From Plantago major (lineage: Eukaryota; Streptophyta; Magnoliopsida; Lamiales; Plantaginaceae): a DNA stretch of 64,000 nucleotides. The notes under the pieces are model-generated. The model saw only the letters and a list, made by a program, of their open reading frames with translations, made no database searches and was not told the origin of the DNA. Both the position numbers and the translations under genes were made by a program. The stretch is taken from NCBI GenBank assembly GCA_026545765.1, contig CM048844.1:4340001-4404000 (forward strand), written 5' to 3'. Below, one piece after another: positions 34,001 through 45,500 of this stretch (its first letter is position 1; each line of letters begins with the position of its first letter).

Positions 34001-35328
34001 ACTCGTAAACTCTTCTCGTGTCGTCTTTAGACAAATGAACTCTATCAGCTTGCTGCCGTGGCCTTCTGCTTGATGTCCGCTTGGGTAAGAAACCAACAAG
34101 CACTTTCATGTATCATTTATTTTCTTAGTAGTCTCATTTATTTTCATTTTTCAGTGCAGTGATAAACTAGGTCTTAGCCTTGAGTTGGGTTCTTTTGTGG
34201 CTGGCATAATGATATCCACCACTGAATTTGCTCCACATACCTTAGAACAGGTATATCTTAAATGTTCAATTTGCAGAGAAGCGGATTAAAAAATTTCGTG
34301 CAGATCGAACACCAATCTTAAATGTTTAATTTGCGTCGTTTGATGACCACTAGAAGCTCCTATTGCAGTCCTGGGTGAGATGTTCTAACTTCTGATACTC
34401 TTTTTGTAGGTGGAACCAATCCGTAACCTGTTTGCTGCTCTCTTCCTTTCGAGCATTGGAATGCTCATTCATGTACAGTTTCTCTGGAACCATGTCGATA
34501 TACTGCTAGTCTCTGTTATTCTCGTAGTTGTTATCAAGACAACAGTTGCAGCCATGATTACGAAGGCCTTTGGCAACAGCTTTCGGACATCGTTGAGCGT
34601 ATGCTTCTCTTTTTCCTCCAATCAATCTACTTAACTCTGGTTCTGTTTTTCAAAACCTTCATGTACTTATTACAAAATCACCTCGCAGGTTGGAGTCTTG
34701 CTGGCACAAATTGGAGAATTTGCATTTGTCCTCTTAAGCCGTGCATCGAATCTACATCTTGTTCAGGTAACTTCTTCCATTCTCAGCATAAGAACATCAT
34801 TTTCATGGAATACGCCTATCATGCCCTACAGATACACCGTTGTTTGAAAAATGACTGTTCTTGAAGGGCTCCTAAAGCTTTCCTTCGATGGTTTAGAAAA
34901 TATGGCTCCTTTCATTCTCTACTGACATGCTAATTTCTTCACAGGGGAAGATGTACCTCCTCCTCCTTGGAACGACAGCATTGAGTCTCGTAACTTTCTG
35001 CTACTAGATCTCAAATAGTTGCCTCTTCTAAGTACTTCATAAGATTCATATCTGAGGCTCTTCTTTAATCATGCAACAGGTCACAACTCCAGTCTTGTTT
35101 AAAATGGTACCTTCTTTAACGCGTATGCGATGGTTTCCTTCTGAAACTGCAACTAACAATGAGGTAAATGCAAGCACATTTACACGAAAAATGAATCTAT
35201 TCTGTCTGAAGATCAGTTCAACTCACACTCCCACGCACTTGTTGTGGTACCACTCGATATCATTCTTGAAATTTCTTAATGTATTTCACCTTTTGCAGGA
35301 GAAAGTCTCTGTTATAAGAAGCATATAA
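31020..35328 (+). CDS. KEA5: K+ efflux antiporter of the KEA4/5/6 group
   Basis: Twenty exons: 31020-31239, 31412-31455, 32004-32071, 32176-32263, 32360-32421, 32584-32659, 32791-32865, 33014-33085, 33165-33248, 33328-33396, 33499-33576, 33675-33763, 33840-33936, 34031-34084, 34155-34250, 34410-34598, 34689-34766, 34945-34989, 35080-35163, 35299-35328. The protein is 565 aa; Arabidopsis KEA5 is of similar size. It has a signal peptide, an acidic ~120-residue luminal N-terminus, then a CPA2 Na+/H+ exchanger domain with GYLLAGSIIGPGGLKF, QFGVVFLLFALGLEFS, FQDCVVGLLFALLPVLGG (QD ion-site region) and ELGSFVAGIM. No RCK/TrkA-N domain follows, as in KEA4-6 and unlike KEA1-3. KEA4-6 act in Golgi, TGN and endosomal pH and K+ homeostasis. 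Which of KEA4, 5 or 6 it matches best is not settled. Confidence 0.93.
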
Positions 35329-35666
35329 CGATTTATGTACAGTTGCGGAACAAGATATGCGAAGATTACAGTACATGCGTAGGCGTAGATCACAGAATTT
35401 TCTTGACAGATGAAGAAGCTGAATATATGCTTCAAGAATCTCATTGTGAATAGTTTTAGTTAGCTCTTAGAAATCTTGGAGTTTCTGTTTCTCTGCACAT
35501 ACATAGGACCTTCTGTAAGGAACTTAAGAGAAGCACAGTTCTTATATGTTGATGTTTGTACAACATTTTTCAGATGTAAAATTTACTCTTTGAAGCAGTA
35601 TCAAATCTTTACATCCTTATATTTGAAATAATATCAATAGATTTCTCTGAGAATTTATAATAGTTA

Positions 35667-35926
35667 CTCCCTCCGATCTATTAATAGCTTTCTAAGCTGT
35701 CAATTTCTCTTCAATTAAGGAAATCGTAATAAAAAATAAGGGTATTATATTGATAAAGTTGTAATTGGGTGATAAAGTAAAAGAGATTGAATAAATTGAC
35801 GATAAAGTAGAAAAAAATAATAAAAAATTAGTTAATGATGAAAAAACTTTCAAATTATGGTCTAGTGAGTTTCTAATAAAACCAAAAACAAGAAAGTTAA
35901 ATAAGATATTAATGGAACGAAGAAAG
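35667..35926. mobile_element. Stowaway MITE downstream of KEA
   Basis: The left end CTCCCTCCGATCTATTAATA pairs with the right end TATTAATGGAACGAAGAAAG (degenerate). TA flanks both sides (35665-35666 and 35927-35928). It lies 340 bp past the KEA stop codon and is non-coding. Confidence 0.8.
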
Positions 35927-35928
35927 TA

Positions 35929-37420
35929 ATTACAAATTATTGTAACTTTCAAAAACTTATTACACTTTAGTTATACATAAAAAAAACTTCCTACAAATTG
36001 GTGATAAACTTACTACAAATTAGTGATTTTATTATTTTTAATAAATTTGAAATTAAATACACCATTATTTATAAAATCAATCACTTATTTATAAGAAACT
36101 AAATCAAAACACCAATTCAAAATACACCATTATCAACATGTTCACACGCTAGACGCCAGGTGAAACAAATAAGCATCTCCTAATTGGATACAAGCATATC
36201 TCACAATAATCAACCTTTTAGCTTCCTACAGCCTCCATTATCAGGGTTTTTTTTTTTCATGTTCTTGTTTTTTCTTATTGACATCGTACCTCCTTAACTT
36301 AATTTTATTGACATGTGTTCAATTAGTGGGTTGCATTGAGTTATTTTTGTTTTTCCTCATTCAAATTTGGATGCTTTCTTGATATGATGCTTGATGATTA
36401 TTGTATAACTATTGAAGAATGATGCTTGATACTTATGTATCAATGATGCATGCGTAACTAATATGATGCTTGTTTTGTTTTGAATGCTTGTATTATTATA
36501 TGATGCTTATAATTTAATGCTAAATGATGCTTGCAGTACTAATATGATGCTTGTTTTGTATTGGATGCTTGTATTATATGATGCTTGTAACGTAATGATA
36601 AATGATGGTTGCAGTACTAATGTGATGTTTGTAATATAATGTTAAATGATGCTTGCAATTAAATGTTGGTAAATAATGTATCATTTATTTTGATGGTGCT
36701 TGGTTAATCTTACGAAACCAAATCAAAATAAAAATTATAATAGATGATTGAAAATTAATATTGATTATTAAATATACTATATTTATTATTTAGTTAGAGG
36801 GCATCATTGGAATTATATATATATACACTAAATTGTAGTAAATATATTATGTATCGCTAATTAGTAGGAAAGATTTGGGGATAACACTAGTTTGTAATTG
36901 TCCCTAACTTATAAGGGTGGCCGATTGCTGAAGATCAAGTAGCATCAAGTAGCAATTAGGAGTTGAAGGGATCTAACGCGTCGAAGTCTCGATCGCATCA
37001 AAGACGAAGGTTATGTTTCGATCTCGATTGAGCCTTATACATTTTCAATGAATATTACTTTCTACAAACAGTTGTGACTGTATCGTAAATACAAAATCAC
37101 CATTACATCTTTGAATACAAACAAAACAAGAGGCTGCGACTACATTTTTCATCGTTTTAAATTGATTTTTCAAATTTTTTATGAAATCGTAGCTAATTTA
37201 AACATACCAATGCAATTGAATATTTATTAACAAATACGAATATCAAATTAAAATAATACATAACATACATCTTCAATTCATAATCAATGTCATAATCCAG
37301 TCAATACTTGTACGACACGGTTTTTTGGTTGTGCTATGGCATTGTATAGTTTATATTAAAGTATAGTGCGTTTAACATAAACCCAAATCAAGGCTTTTCG
37401 GTTAACTTTACAGAGAAATT
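35929..37420. other. Spacer between KEA and RAR1
   Basis: AT-rich, with no gene. It holds the TGATGCTTG minisatellite (36457-36690) and ordinary non-coding sequence; the RAR1 promoter lies at its right end. Confidence 0.65.
36457..36690 (+). repeat. TGATGCTTG minisatellite, ~80-bp period
   Basis: ACTAATATGATGCTTGTTTTG recurs with spacings of 81 and 78 bp (36457, 36538, 36616). The sub-motif TGATGCTTG appears about ten times between 36380 and 36700. The units are imperfect and non-coding. Confidence 0.85.
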
Positions 37421-37430
37421 TATATAAAAG
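37421..37430 (+). promoter_or_regulatory. TATA box of RAR1
   Basis: TATATAAAAG sits 85 bp upstream of the RAR1 start codon, followed by a purine-rich GAGAAGAGAAGAG leader, a usual plant promoter layout. Confidence 0.6.
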
Positions 37431-37514
37431 CTCCGTCACATCAATTAACAATTCACAGTACACCTTGGAGAAGAGAAGAGGAGCAATCCAGAGTTAGAGA
37501 GAGAAGAGAAGAGA

Positions 37515-39865
37515 ATGGCAAGGGTGAGATGCCAGAGGATCGGTTGCGATGCTATGTTCTCCGAAGATGACAATCCCGATGGTTCCTGCACTTACCACGC
37601 TTCTGTAAGTTCATGCTACTACTACCTAGGTTTCTATCCATCAATTCAATTGATCCACTATCAGCTAGGTTTACTTCAATTTTCTTATCAGATTGCTCCT
37701 GAGATGATTCCGATTACTTTGATCTGACACGTGATTTTTCCGTTTTCAAGTTGTTTGATGTTTACTTCGATCGATTCGTAGTTAGGTGTTGTTTCAATGT
37801 TCTGGAATTGGTTCAATTAGAGGGGAAGTTACTCAGCTATTAATCATTTTCAGCTTCAATCGATAAAAACAGCTGAAGGAAAGGATTAATTGGTCGAACA
37901 GGCTGGATTAGTTGTTATGTGGCTCTAGTGTCTGTGTTTGAGTTTGTTATACAATCCTCGTGTTATTTCGATTGCTTTGTTAAGTAATCGAGCACGATTT
38001 CGTGCCGGAGTATTTTTAACATTATTTGTAGTAATTTGGGTTGGTTAGTAGTTTACTTTGCCCATGATGTAAGTGTCAAATGCTCGAGGTTACGCGTATT
38101 TTCTGGATGTTGTTCGTGTGGGATGCATAAGTAATACATCAATTGGGGTTGCAAAGTGGGTATTGTTTGTAGTGGAGAGAGTTGAGAGTTGGGATTAAAG
38201 TATTTTTGTATAGATCTAGTTCGTGATTCCATATTTTACAGTTTTATCCTCAGAAATCACACTTCCAGTATGAAGATTTGGTGAATTGGAGCTACCAATG
38301 ACTATGGAAGTCTAGACATTTGTGTTTTATGAAGCATGTGTCTTGTGCAGCAAATGCACCAATCATCTACTGATCTTCGTATTACCATAACACCCTGATT
38401 CTGTAGTCTTGCTGTTTTTTGGGTGTGCGTATTCATCCCGTTTAGTTTTTTACTTTTTTAGTTTCTCTTATTAACTTGAGATTTCTTCTCCTATGTATGG
38501 CATGGCCGGACCACTATCTGTCTCATTCTCTTTCCTTTCAATCCAGGGTGTAAGTTTCAAATCCTTTCTTTTTTAATCTTGATTGTTGATATGACTGTTC
38601 AATTTAACAGTAAGATAAGGCTAATTGAAGCTCTTTCTTCAGCCTTTATTCCATGATGGGATGAAAGAATGGAGCTGTTGCAAGAAAAGAAGTCATGATT
38701 TCAGTTTGTTTCTCGAAATTCCTGGGTATGTATACTTCATCCTCTCTCCAATCAATCAATATATTAGCTGTTCAATATGTTGCAGTCTGGGGGTTTCTTG
38801 AGTGATGTTTTAAGGCATGCTTATGTGTCTCTAGCTTTAATATCTCGATGGCTAGATGCATCATTCTTGGCCTTTAAAGATGCAGCTGGTGCTTAGCAGA
38901 CGAATATCTGCATAGTTGTATAGTGGAACTTATTTTAGATGTCCGTCAGTTTTTTTGTGACTGGATTACCTTTGGAATTTCTATAAGGTGTTTGTTGCAC
39001 TTTTAACTGTTGATAGTTTAGGTTGTGGTCATGCACAAGTTCCTTGGAAACAGATGATATGGAAGGTGTCTGTATTTTGCCAAGTATCCATTTTAGTACA
39101 CCTAGTGTTTAACCGAGCATGTATTGAATATTGGTTCAGTGAAAATTTATGGCTATTGTTGTCTGCAGTTGCAAAAAAGGGAAACACACCACTGAAAAAC
39201 CTGTGCTAGCGAAGGCGCCTCCAAGGCAACCGGTTTCTGTTCCAACCCCGACAACCAATTCATCATCAAAAGATAATTGTCCAAGGTGCCGCCAAGGATT
39301 TTTCTGCTCTGATCATGGTATATATTATGTATAATAACTGAGTTTATTTTGTTAAGATTACTGAAAATCCTGGAAAAACATGTGCTAGTTTGTTTCGGAC
39401 TTTAATTTTAAATCACTTTCTAGTTCTGTTTTAATAAGACTTATTGACCTTTCCAGGTGCACAAACTAAAGATTTGAATCAGAAAGTCACTACCACCGAG
39501 GCAAGCAGGGATCTAGTTATAGAAGAACCAAAACCAAAAGTCAAAAAGATAGTTGATATAAATGAACCCCAAATCTGTAAAAACAAGGGATGTGGTAAAA
39601 CTTTTAAAGAGAAGGATAATCATGATACAGCATGCAACTATCATCCCGGCCCTGCAGTTTTCCACGACAGGATGAGAGGGGTAAGAGTGCATTTCGTTTA
39701 GTCTGTTGATTGTTTGCCCCCACCCGAATATTTAGTTTGTTCAGTGTAATAACGCTATGTTTGTTAACAATGCAGTGGAAATGTTGTGACATTCATGTTA
39801 AGGAGTTTGACGAATTCATGAACATAGAACCATGCGCAACAGGATGGCACAATGCTGATCCGTGA
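37515..39865 (+). CDS. RAR1: RAR1 (CHORD-containing SGT1/HSP90 co-chaperone)
   Basis: Five exons: 37515-37604, 38643-38725, 39169-39317, 39457-39680, 39776-39865; 211 aa (Arabidopsis RAR1 is 226 aa). CHORD-I spans residues ~6-65 ([43 protein letters not shown] when split). The plant-specific CCCH motif follows ([14 protein letters not shown]), then an acidic linker and CHORD-II (~148-205: [43 protein letters not shown]). The zinc-ligand Cys/His set is complete by eye. RAR1 stabilises NLR immune receptors together with SGT1 and HSP90 in the cytosol and nucleus; that role is family knowledge. It is shorter at the N-terminus than the Arabidopsis protein. Confidence 0.96.
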
Positions 39866-40950
39866 TGCTTCAGTTCTGGTGTCTAATCATCTCTTAATTG
39901 GGACTGCTGTGATTACGTGCTGTTACGCACGATTCTTTTACCAAGTAACCATCGCTTGTGTATTAAGCATGTTTTCATTGTAACAAGTTTATAATGGCAT
40001 CTCGAAGCCAATTTGACTATTCTTTTAGCTTAAGTACTGTTAAAAGAGTTTCCATGTGTGCAAGTTGATTCGAGAAGTTCCAAATTCAGTATGGTTTTGC
40101 GGAAAATTATTACCTACAAATCATCTACAACACATATTGATTAAGTGTTCATCACACTTGTTTTTTATTTTAGAGCATTTCTAATTACATTGTCTACGAA
40201 ATTAATTGTAGACAACAATAGCCATAAATTTCAAGGCACAATCAGACAGAGACAAACTTTTAGCGATTAATCTTTAGTAACACTTCGTCCCAGTCCAAGA
40301 TGGTTCGGGTACGAAGTTTAAGGTACTATATAAAATATAATGGGGGTGAGTAAATTATGCCAAAATGAAAATTGTGATATCTATATTGAGACGGACATAA
40401 ATAGAAAATTGTACTTAATTAGGTAAAAAAATAAAATTAGGACAATTTTTCTTGATACTAGTATGAAAAATCACATCAGATTGGTAAACTCACCTAATGT
40501 GATATAGCTTTACTATTATTCTGGAAATGTTACTATAATACCGTACTAGCTATTTACTTAAAAGATGCCTCATTAGTAATTTATTTATTTCACTATTTAA
40601 ACAAAAAATACTACTCCTATAACCTTATTTACATGCTAGGCGGAAGTAGTACTAATACATTATTTTATACCGAAAATTTTAGAAATTAATTAAATAAATT
40701 GCTTGTACAAATGATCTGAAATTATACACCTAAATAAGTTATTGATGGAAATAAATTGTTGTATAGTTTTGAAGGATAATTATTAGAGGTCTATATTTTC
40801 AATTATATTTTCATGTGTATAATAATTACTCAAATCATTTGTTTTTAAATATTTTAAAAAGAGTAATTATTAATATTATCAATATGGTGAATACTTTTCC
40901 TTTTATTATATTTTGCAATTTTTAGTATATACTTTAAGTTATCTAAATTA
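39866..40950. other. Spacer between RAR1 and the first SPH gene
   Basis: RAR1 3' UTR followed by AT-rich DNA with no gene. A TTCGTCCCAGTCC-like stretch near 40287 suggests MITE debris, but no matching right end was found. Confidence 0.6.
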
Positions 40951-40966
40951 TACACTATAAAATGCC
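40951..40966 (+). promoter_or_regulatory. Conserved SPH core promoter (TATA)
   Basis: TACACTATAAAATGCC, with TATAAAA at 40956-40962, lies 75 bp before the start codon. The identical 16-mer precedes both other intact SPH genes on the minus strand (55919-55934 and 57888-57903). Confidence 0.75.
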
Positions 40967-41041
40967 AAACAACTTTCTCAAGTAGAAGTACGAAAACAGG
41001 ATATTTAAACAGTTCATATAACAAATCAAAGATCAATCAAC

Positions 41042-41464
41042 ATGGACTTCCGTACCAAAATTGCGAAACCAATGTTGACACTAATCATCTTGTCTTGTTA
41101 TATTCTTCAAGCTTTCTCCATCAAGTGTAGGATCACCAATCCCTATACAATTCATATGGTGAATAAATTGCCTAGTCAAATGAGGCTACATTGTGCTTCT
41201 GGAGATGATGATCTCAAATTCTGGAACACGTCGCCCAATTACGACTTTCATTGGAGCTTTTGCGATGCTTTTCACGGTAGAACTCTTTACTTTTGTCACC
41301 TTTGGTGGAACGGAAAAGATGTGGCTTTCGATGTTTTCCGTACTAATTGGGCTCGTGAACATTGCGGCCTTGATTGTTACTGGGAGGCTAGGAGCGATGG
41401 CATTTATTTTTCAGGCACAAATCCACCAAAGGACTTCACGAAAATGTATGACTGGAAAAATTAA
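41042..41464 (+). CDS. S1/SPH family self-incompatibility protein homologue (copy 1)
   Basis: A single exon, 140 aa. Residues 1-~26 are a signal peptide (LTLIILSCYILQAFS). The mature part has the plant S-protein homologue (SPH) pattern: ITNPYTIHMVNKL, LHCASGDDDL, DFHWSFCDAFHGRT, FCHLWWNGK and HCGLDCYWEARSDGIYF, including the family's conserved cysteines. SPH proteins are small secreted plant proteins related to the Papaver PrsS female determinant; most members have no known function. It is close to the copies at 55450 and 57390, and the shared flanks extend about 200 bp downstream of the stop codon. Confidence 0.93.
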   Translation: MDFRTKIAKPMLTLIILSCYILQAFSIKCRITNPYTIHMVNKLPSQMRLHCASGDDDLKFWNTSPNYDFHWSFCDAFHGRTLYFCHLWWNGKDVAFDVFRTNWAREHCGLDCYWEARSDGIYFSGTNPPKDFTKMYDWKN

Positions 41465-42506
41465 AAATCATAGAGAAATCAATTGTATTAGTAGTATTTG
41501 ATATGGTTATGACTTATGATATGTGTAATAGATGTGATATCTTAATTGATCACTGTGTGTTTTGTTTCCTTTACCATCGCTTTGATAAAAATATATTTAA
41601 ACAAAGTTATCTTTAATAATTCATACTTACTATATTGATCACATTTAAAAGCTACTCCAAATATGCTTTTATGGACATCCCGTTAGTCTAAGTAATTTTT
41701 CAATTTTTTTAAAAAATTTTATATTTATTTTCTATTCCTCATTCAGGGAACTTCTACAATGCTCCATGAGTAAAATACTTCAAACTTAACTTCGCGATAA
41801 AAAAATGTACAAATTTTTTACGAGACGTAAAGGGTAACCATCTTCATGTAGAATCAACCTATGGGCAATGTTATTAATTACGCTTTGATGCACATCAGTC
41901 ACTACTGATATTTTGCTCACTGCAAATCGAGCACGTCAGGAGACAAGTGAATAGTACTTGGCACATTTTTCCGAGGATCACTAATACTCCTAGGTTCGAA
42001 ATAAAACTTTCCATTTTACTATTCTGCGGTCAACTGTCTTCAATTTTGACCACAAGTTATTGTTGAACTATAATATAAAATAATTCAATAAAATCATATA
42101 ATAAAAATTTAATTATCAAATTTTTATTATATAATTTTATCAAAATTATTTAGTATTATAATTTAAGAATAATTTATGGTAAAAGTTGAAAGCAGTTGAC
42201 CGTTCAAAGTCAAAAAAGTATTCTTTCAAAGAGAACGGAGTAAAATTTTGCCAATTCCAAAAAGAGAGAGTGAATACTACTACTAATCACAGGTTTATAA
42301 GTACTTGGAAAGAGTTACTCATACAATCACATGAAAAAGATGGCTGTGTTACCATTTGATAGATATATAACCTAGGCTTTTCTATATCCTTCAACTAAGT
42401 TAAGTTGCAGAGTTACATCTCCAGTGAAACAAAAACTGGGTAACGATCCATTTGATCCATTCATTAGCTTTTAGGACAAAACAAGCTACAACTACATGCC
42501 GTGTTC
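41465..42506. other. Spacer between SPH copy 1 and the ERL gene
   Basis: To about 41690 it matches, inverted, the flank of the minus-strand SPH genes (the GATCAC-TTTTGTTTC-TTTACCATC block). The MITE at 41987-42240 follows, then the ERL 3' UTR. No other gene is seen. Confidence 0.7.
41987..42240. mobile_element. Stowaway-like MITE with GGTCAACTG arms
   Basis: TA at 41985-41986 and 42241-42242 flanks an element starting CTCCTAGGTTCGAAATAAAA and ending GAGAACGGAG. The inner arms (GCGGTCAACTGTC against CAGTTGACCGTTC) and the AT-rich palindromic centre match the element upstream of RH7 (17113-17323). Confidence 0.75.
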
Positions 42507-45500
42507 TTAAACACTGTTCTTGGATATGACCTCCCCGAATCTCAAGTACCATTGAGCATCAGATGTGCTATCGGCTTGAGGTGTTCGTGTACCAGTTTGT
42601 GTTTTGCCAGTAACAAGCTGAGTGTAGTCAACATTTTTCATGCTAGGCTTTACTGGAGGAGACGGTAACAATGAGATGAGTACTCTAGAAACCTCGTGCA
42701 TTGTGGGACGTTCAGATGGATAGCGCTTTGTGCAGAGCAATGCTAACTGAAACATTTTTCTTACGAGAGACATGTCCAGGCATGTAACCGACACCTCAGG
42801 ATCTACAACCTCCATTACAGAGTTAGTGTCTGCTTTTAACAGTACCTGAAATACAGGCAAAAAATGAGCTCAAAAAGTCGATCTTATCTGTCTTTTTTAA
42901 AAGGGAAATACTATAATGTAAACACAGCAACATTTGCGGTCAAGCATTTAGACACAACGAAGAAGAAACGGTAGGTAATCACCAGCTGATGCAAGTTCGA
43001 GTCACTATCAACAGCTTTTTTGCCAGTCAACAACTCCAAAAGGACAATGCCGAAGCTATAGACATCCGACTTCTCAGTTAGTCTAGAAGTCCTGGCATAC
43101 TCTGGATCAATGTAGCCAATTGTTCCCAGAACAAACGTGGATGCATGAGTTTTCGTGGAAGGTAAACATTTTGCTATCCCAAAATCAGATAAGTGGGCAT
43201 CAAAATTCTCATCAAGTAGAATATTAGAAGATTTCACGTCCCTGTGAATGATTTTCGGGTTACAATCATGGTGAAGATATGCAAGTCCTTGTGCAGCTCC
43301 AACTGCGACCTTTAGACGTGTCTCCCAATCCAACTTCACCTTCTTGGATGGACCTGCCATTGATCCAAGTCCAACATTACAAAAGAGTTGTGCATATTGA
43401 TGTGATAAACGAATATGAGAAGAGAAATGGATATCACACCAAGTAAAAAAGATAATATACTGACCATGAAGAAGATCCCAAAGAGAACCATTGTCCATGT
43501 ACTCATAGAAGAGAAGATTTTCCTGAGGAGAAAATGAGTACCCATGCAAGCTGACGAGGTTTCTGTGCTTGATGCGGCCGATTGTCTCTAGTTCAGTCTC
43601 AAACTCGCTCAAGGCGTGAGCATACTGACTATAGAGTCGCTTAATTGCAATTGGTCGGGAACCTTTCAAATCACACTTGTACACTATACTAGAAGCTCCA
43701 TATCCTATTATATATTTCTCATTGAAGTTTTCAGTCAGCCTCATGATGTCTTCATACGTGTGAATAGCCATGTCCATGTGTAGAATGACAAGCTTGGAAG
43801 AGACTTGAGTACCCTTATGAGGGCACTTGAATAACTGCGTCGGTTGGTTGGACTTGTATATTGCAACGATTATCATTGACAACAAAGTGATGAAGCCCAA
43901 TGTCATGCAAACAACTGCAGTTCTTGAAACCAAGGCTGAAAAAAAGAGAGGAAATCAACTGAAACATGATGTGATATTGTGATTAAAAGAACGAAAATAA
44001 GATGTGATCATGTGAACAACAGAACGAAAATATGATCTGAACAACAAAACATACCTTTTTGTTTGGAGGGGTACGGATCACAAATGGAACCCAGCCAATG
44101 TCCACATAACAAGGGGTTTCCAATAAAGCTGCCAAAGAATGGTCAAAATAATCACCAACTACACATACGAAGTAATGAAGCTGATAGAGACTACTTCATT
44201 TCATACTTACCTATCAGGCGAAAACCGAGAGAAGTTTCGGCCCATGGGAAGCATGCCAGTAAAGTTGTTATAGGAAACATTCCTGACCAAAGAAGGCATC
44301 AGAACCACGACAGAAAGCATTGAAATTTATATAAAAGGTGTTGACAAAACTCACAGTTTTTCAAGACTCAAGCAATTACTTAGTTGATCAGGAATATGTC
44401 CACCAAATTTATTGGTATTCAAAATGCTGCCAAGAAAAAGGGAGATTATTTAATAATCAGAAGAAACGTACATATGAAGAATTACAGCATGGACAGGTAA
44501 ACAAACAGAAGTTGTCAACGTACAGAGATGCCAAATTTTGCAGCTGCCCTAGCTCTTTAGGAAGGCTGCCTGAGAATTGATTGAAAGACATATCGCTGCA
44601 GAATGACACATTCGTGTTAGTTGTGTCATTTGCCTGAGGTTACAGATAAATGGGATAAAAATATATATTAATATATAGCTTGGAAGAGAAGCTTACAGAA
44701 TTTGTATGCTCCTAAGATTGCCAAATTCAGGGGACACAGGTCCATGGAGTTTATTGCGACTCAAGTTCCTTCGATTGGAAAATGGATCGGAAGTTAATAA
44801 TAAAGGTAAATTCCACAGGACTGCATAAAGTTATTACAAACATGTCTTACAGAGTAAGAAGATGCTCCAAGTCACCGATAGAGGAAGGAACAGATCCAGA
44901 GAAATCATTGCTTGAAAGATCTCTGTGACAGATTATAACAGGTTATTCAAAGAATCCACAAGTCTAGGAAAACACAAAGGTAAAGATGGAAACTCACAAG
45001 GTATCGAGGTTGGTTATGTGTCCAAGCTCATTAGGAATGATGCCACTGAACTGATTTGAAGAGAGATTCCTGAATATCATGAAAATGCTCTCATTCTGTA
45101 GGGAAGGTTATCAAATGGCGGGAATATAAAGAATAAGAAAGTACGTACAGGTATGTGAGGCTCTCCAAACGTTTCAACACGGATGGTATGGTTCCATTCA
45201 AATGGTTGCCATGGACATTCCTGAGAAGGAACAAGAAAATGAAGCATATTATATATCACGACCTTAATTAGTTCATATTGAACTTTAAAGAACATAAACA
45301 TGCCATAAATCTATTAAAAGAAAAATAAAAGCCATACAGCTGATTGAGTGCAGTACAGGAGCTGATGTTTTCAGGAATTGGCCCTTCAAGATTGTTGTTT
45401 GCTAAATTTCTGTCGACCAAGATCATAAACAGCTATTCAGTAAGTTATACAAGTGAAACGGAAAGACTGTAAATTTCATTGTGTTAACTCACAGTTCGAA

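Noticed and set aside
42911..43933. 340-residue continuous kinase frame as a single exon
   Set aside because: The stretch after the LLHG motif (43354-43464) is an intron with GT-AG borders; homology resumes exactly after it. The tail after HQLV is also intronic.
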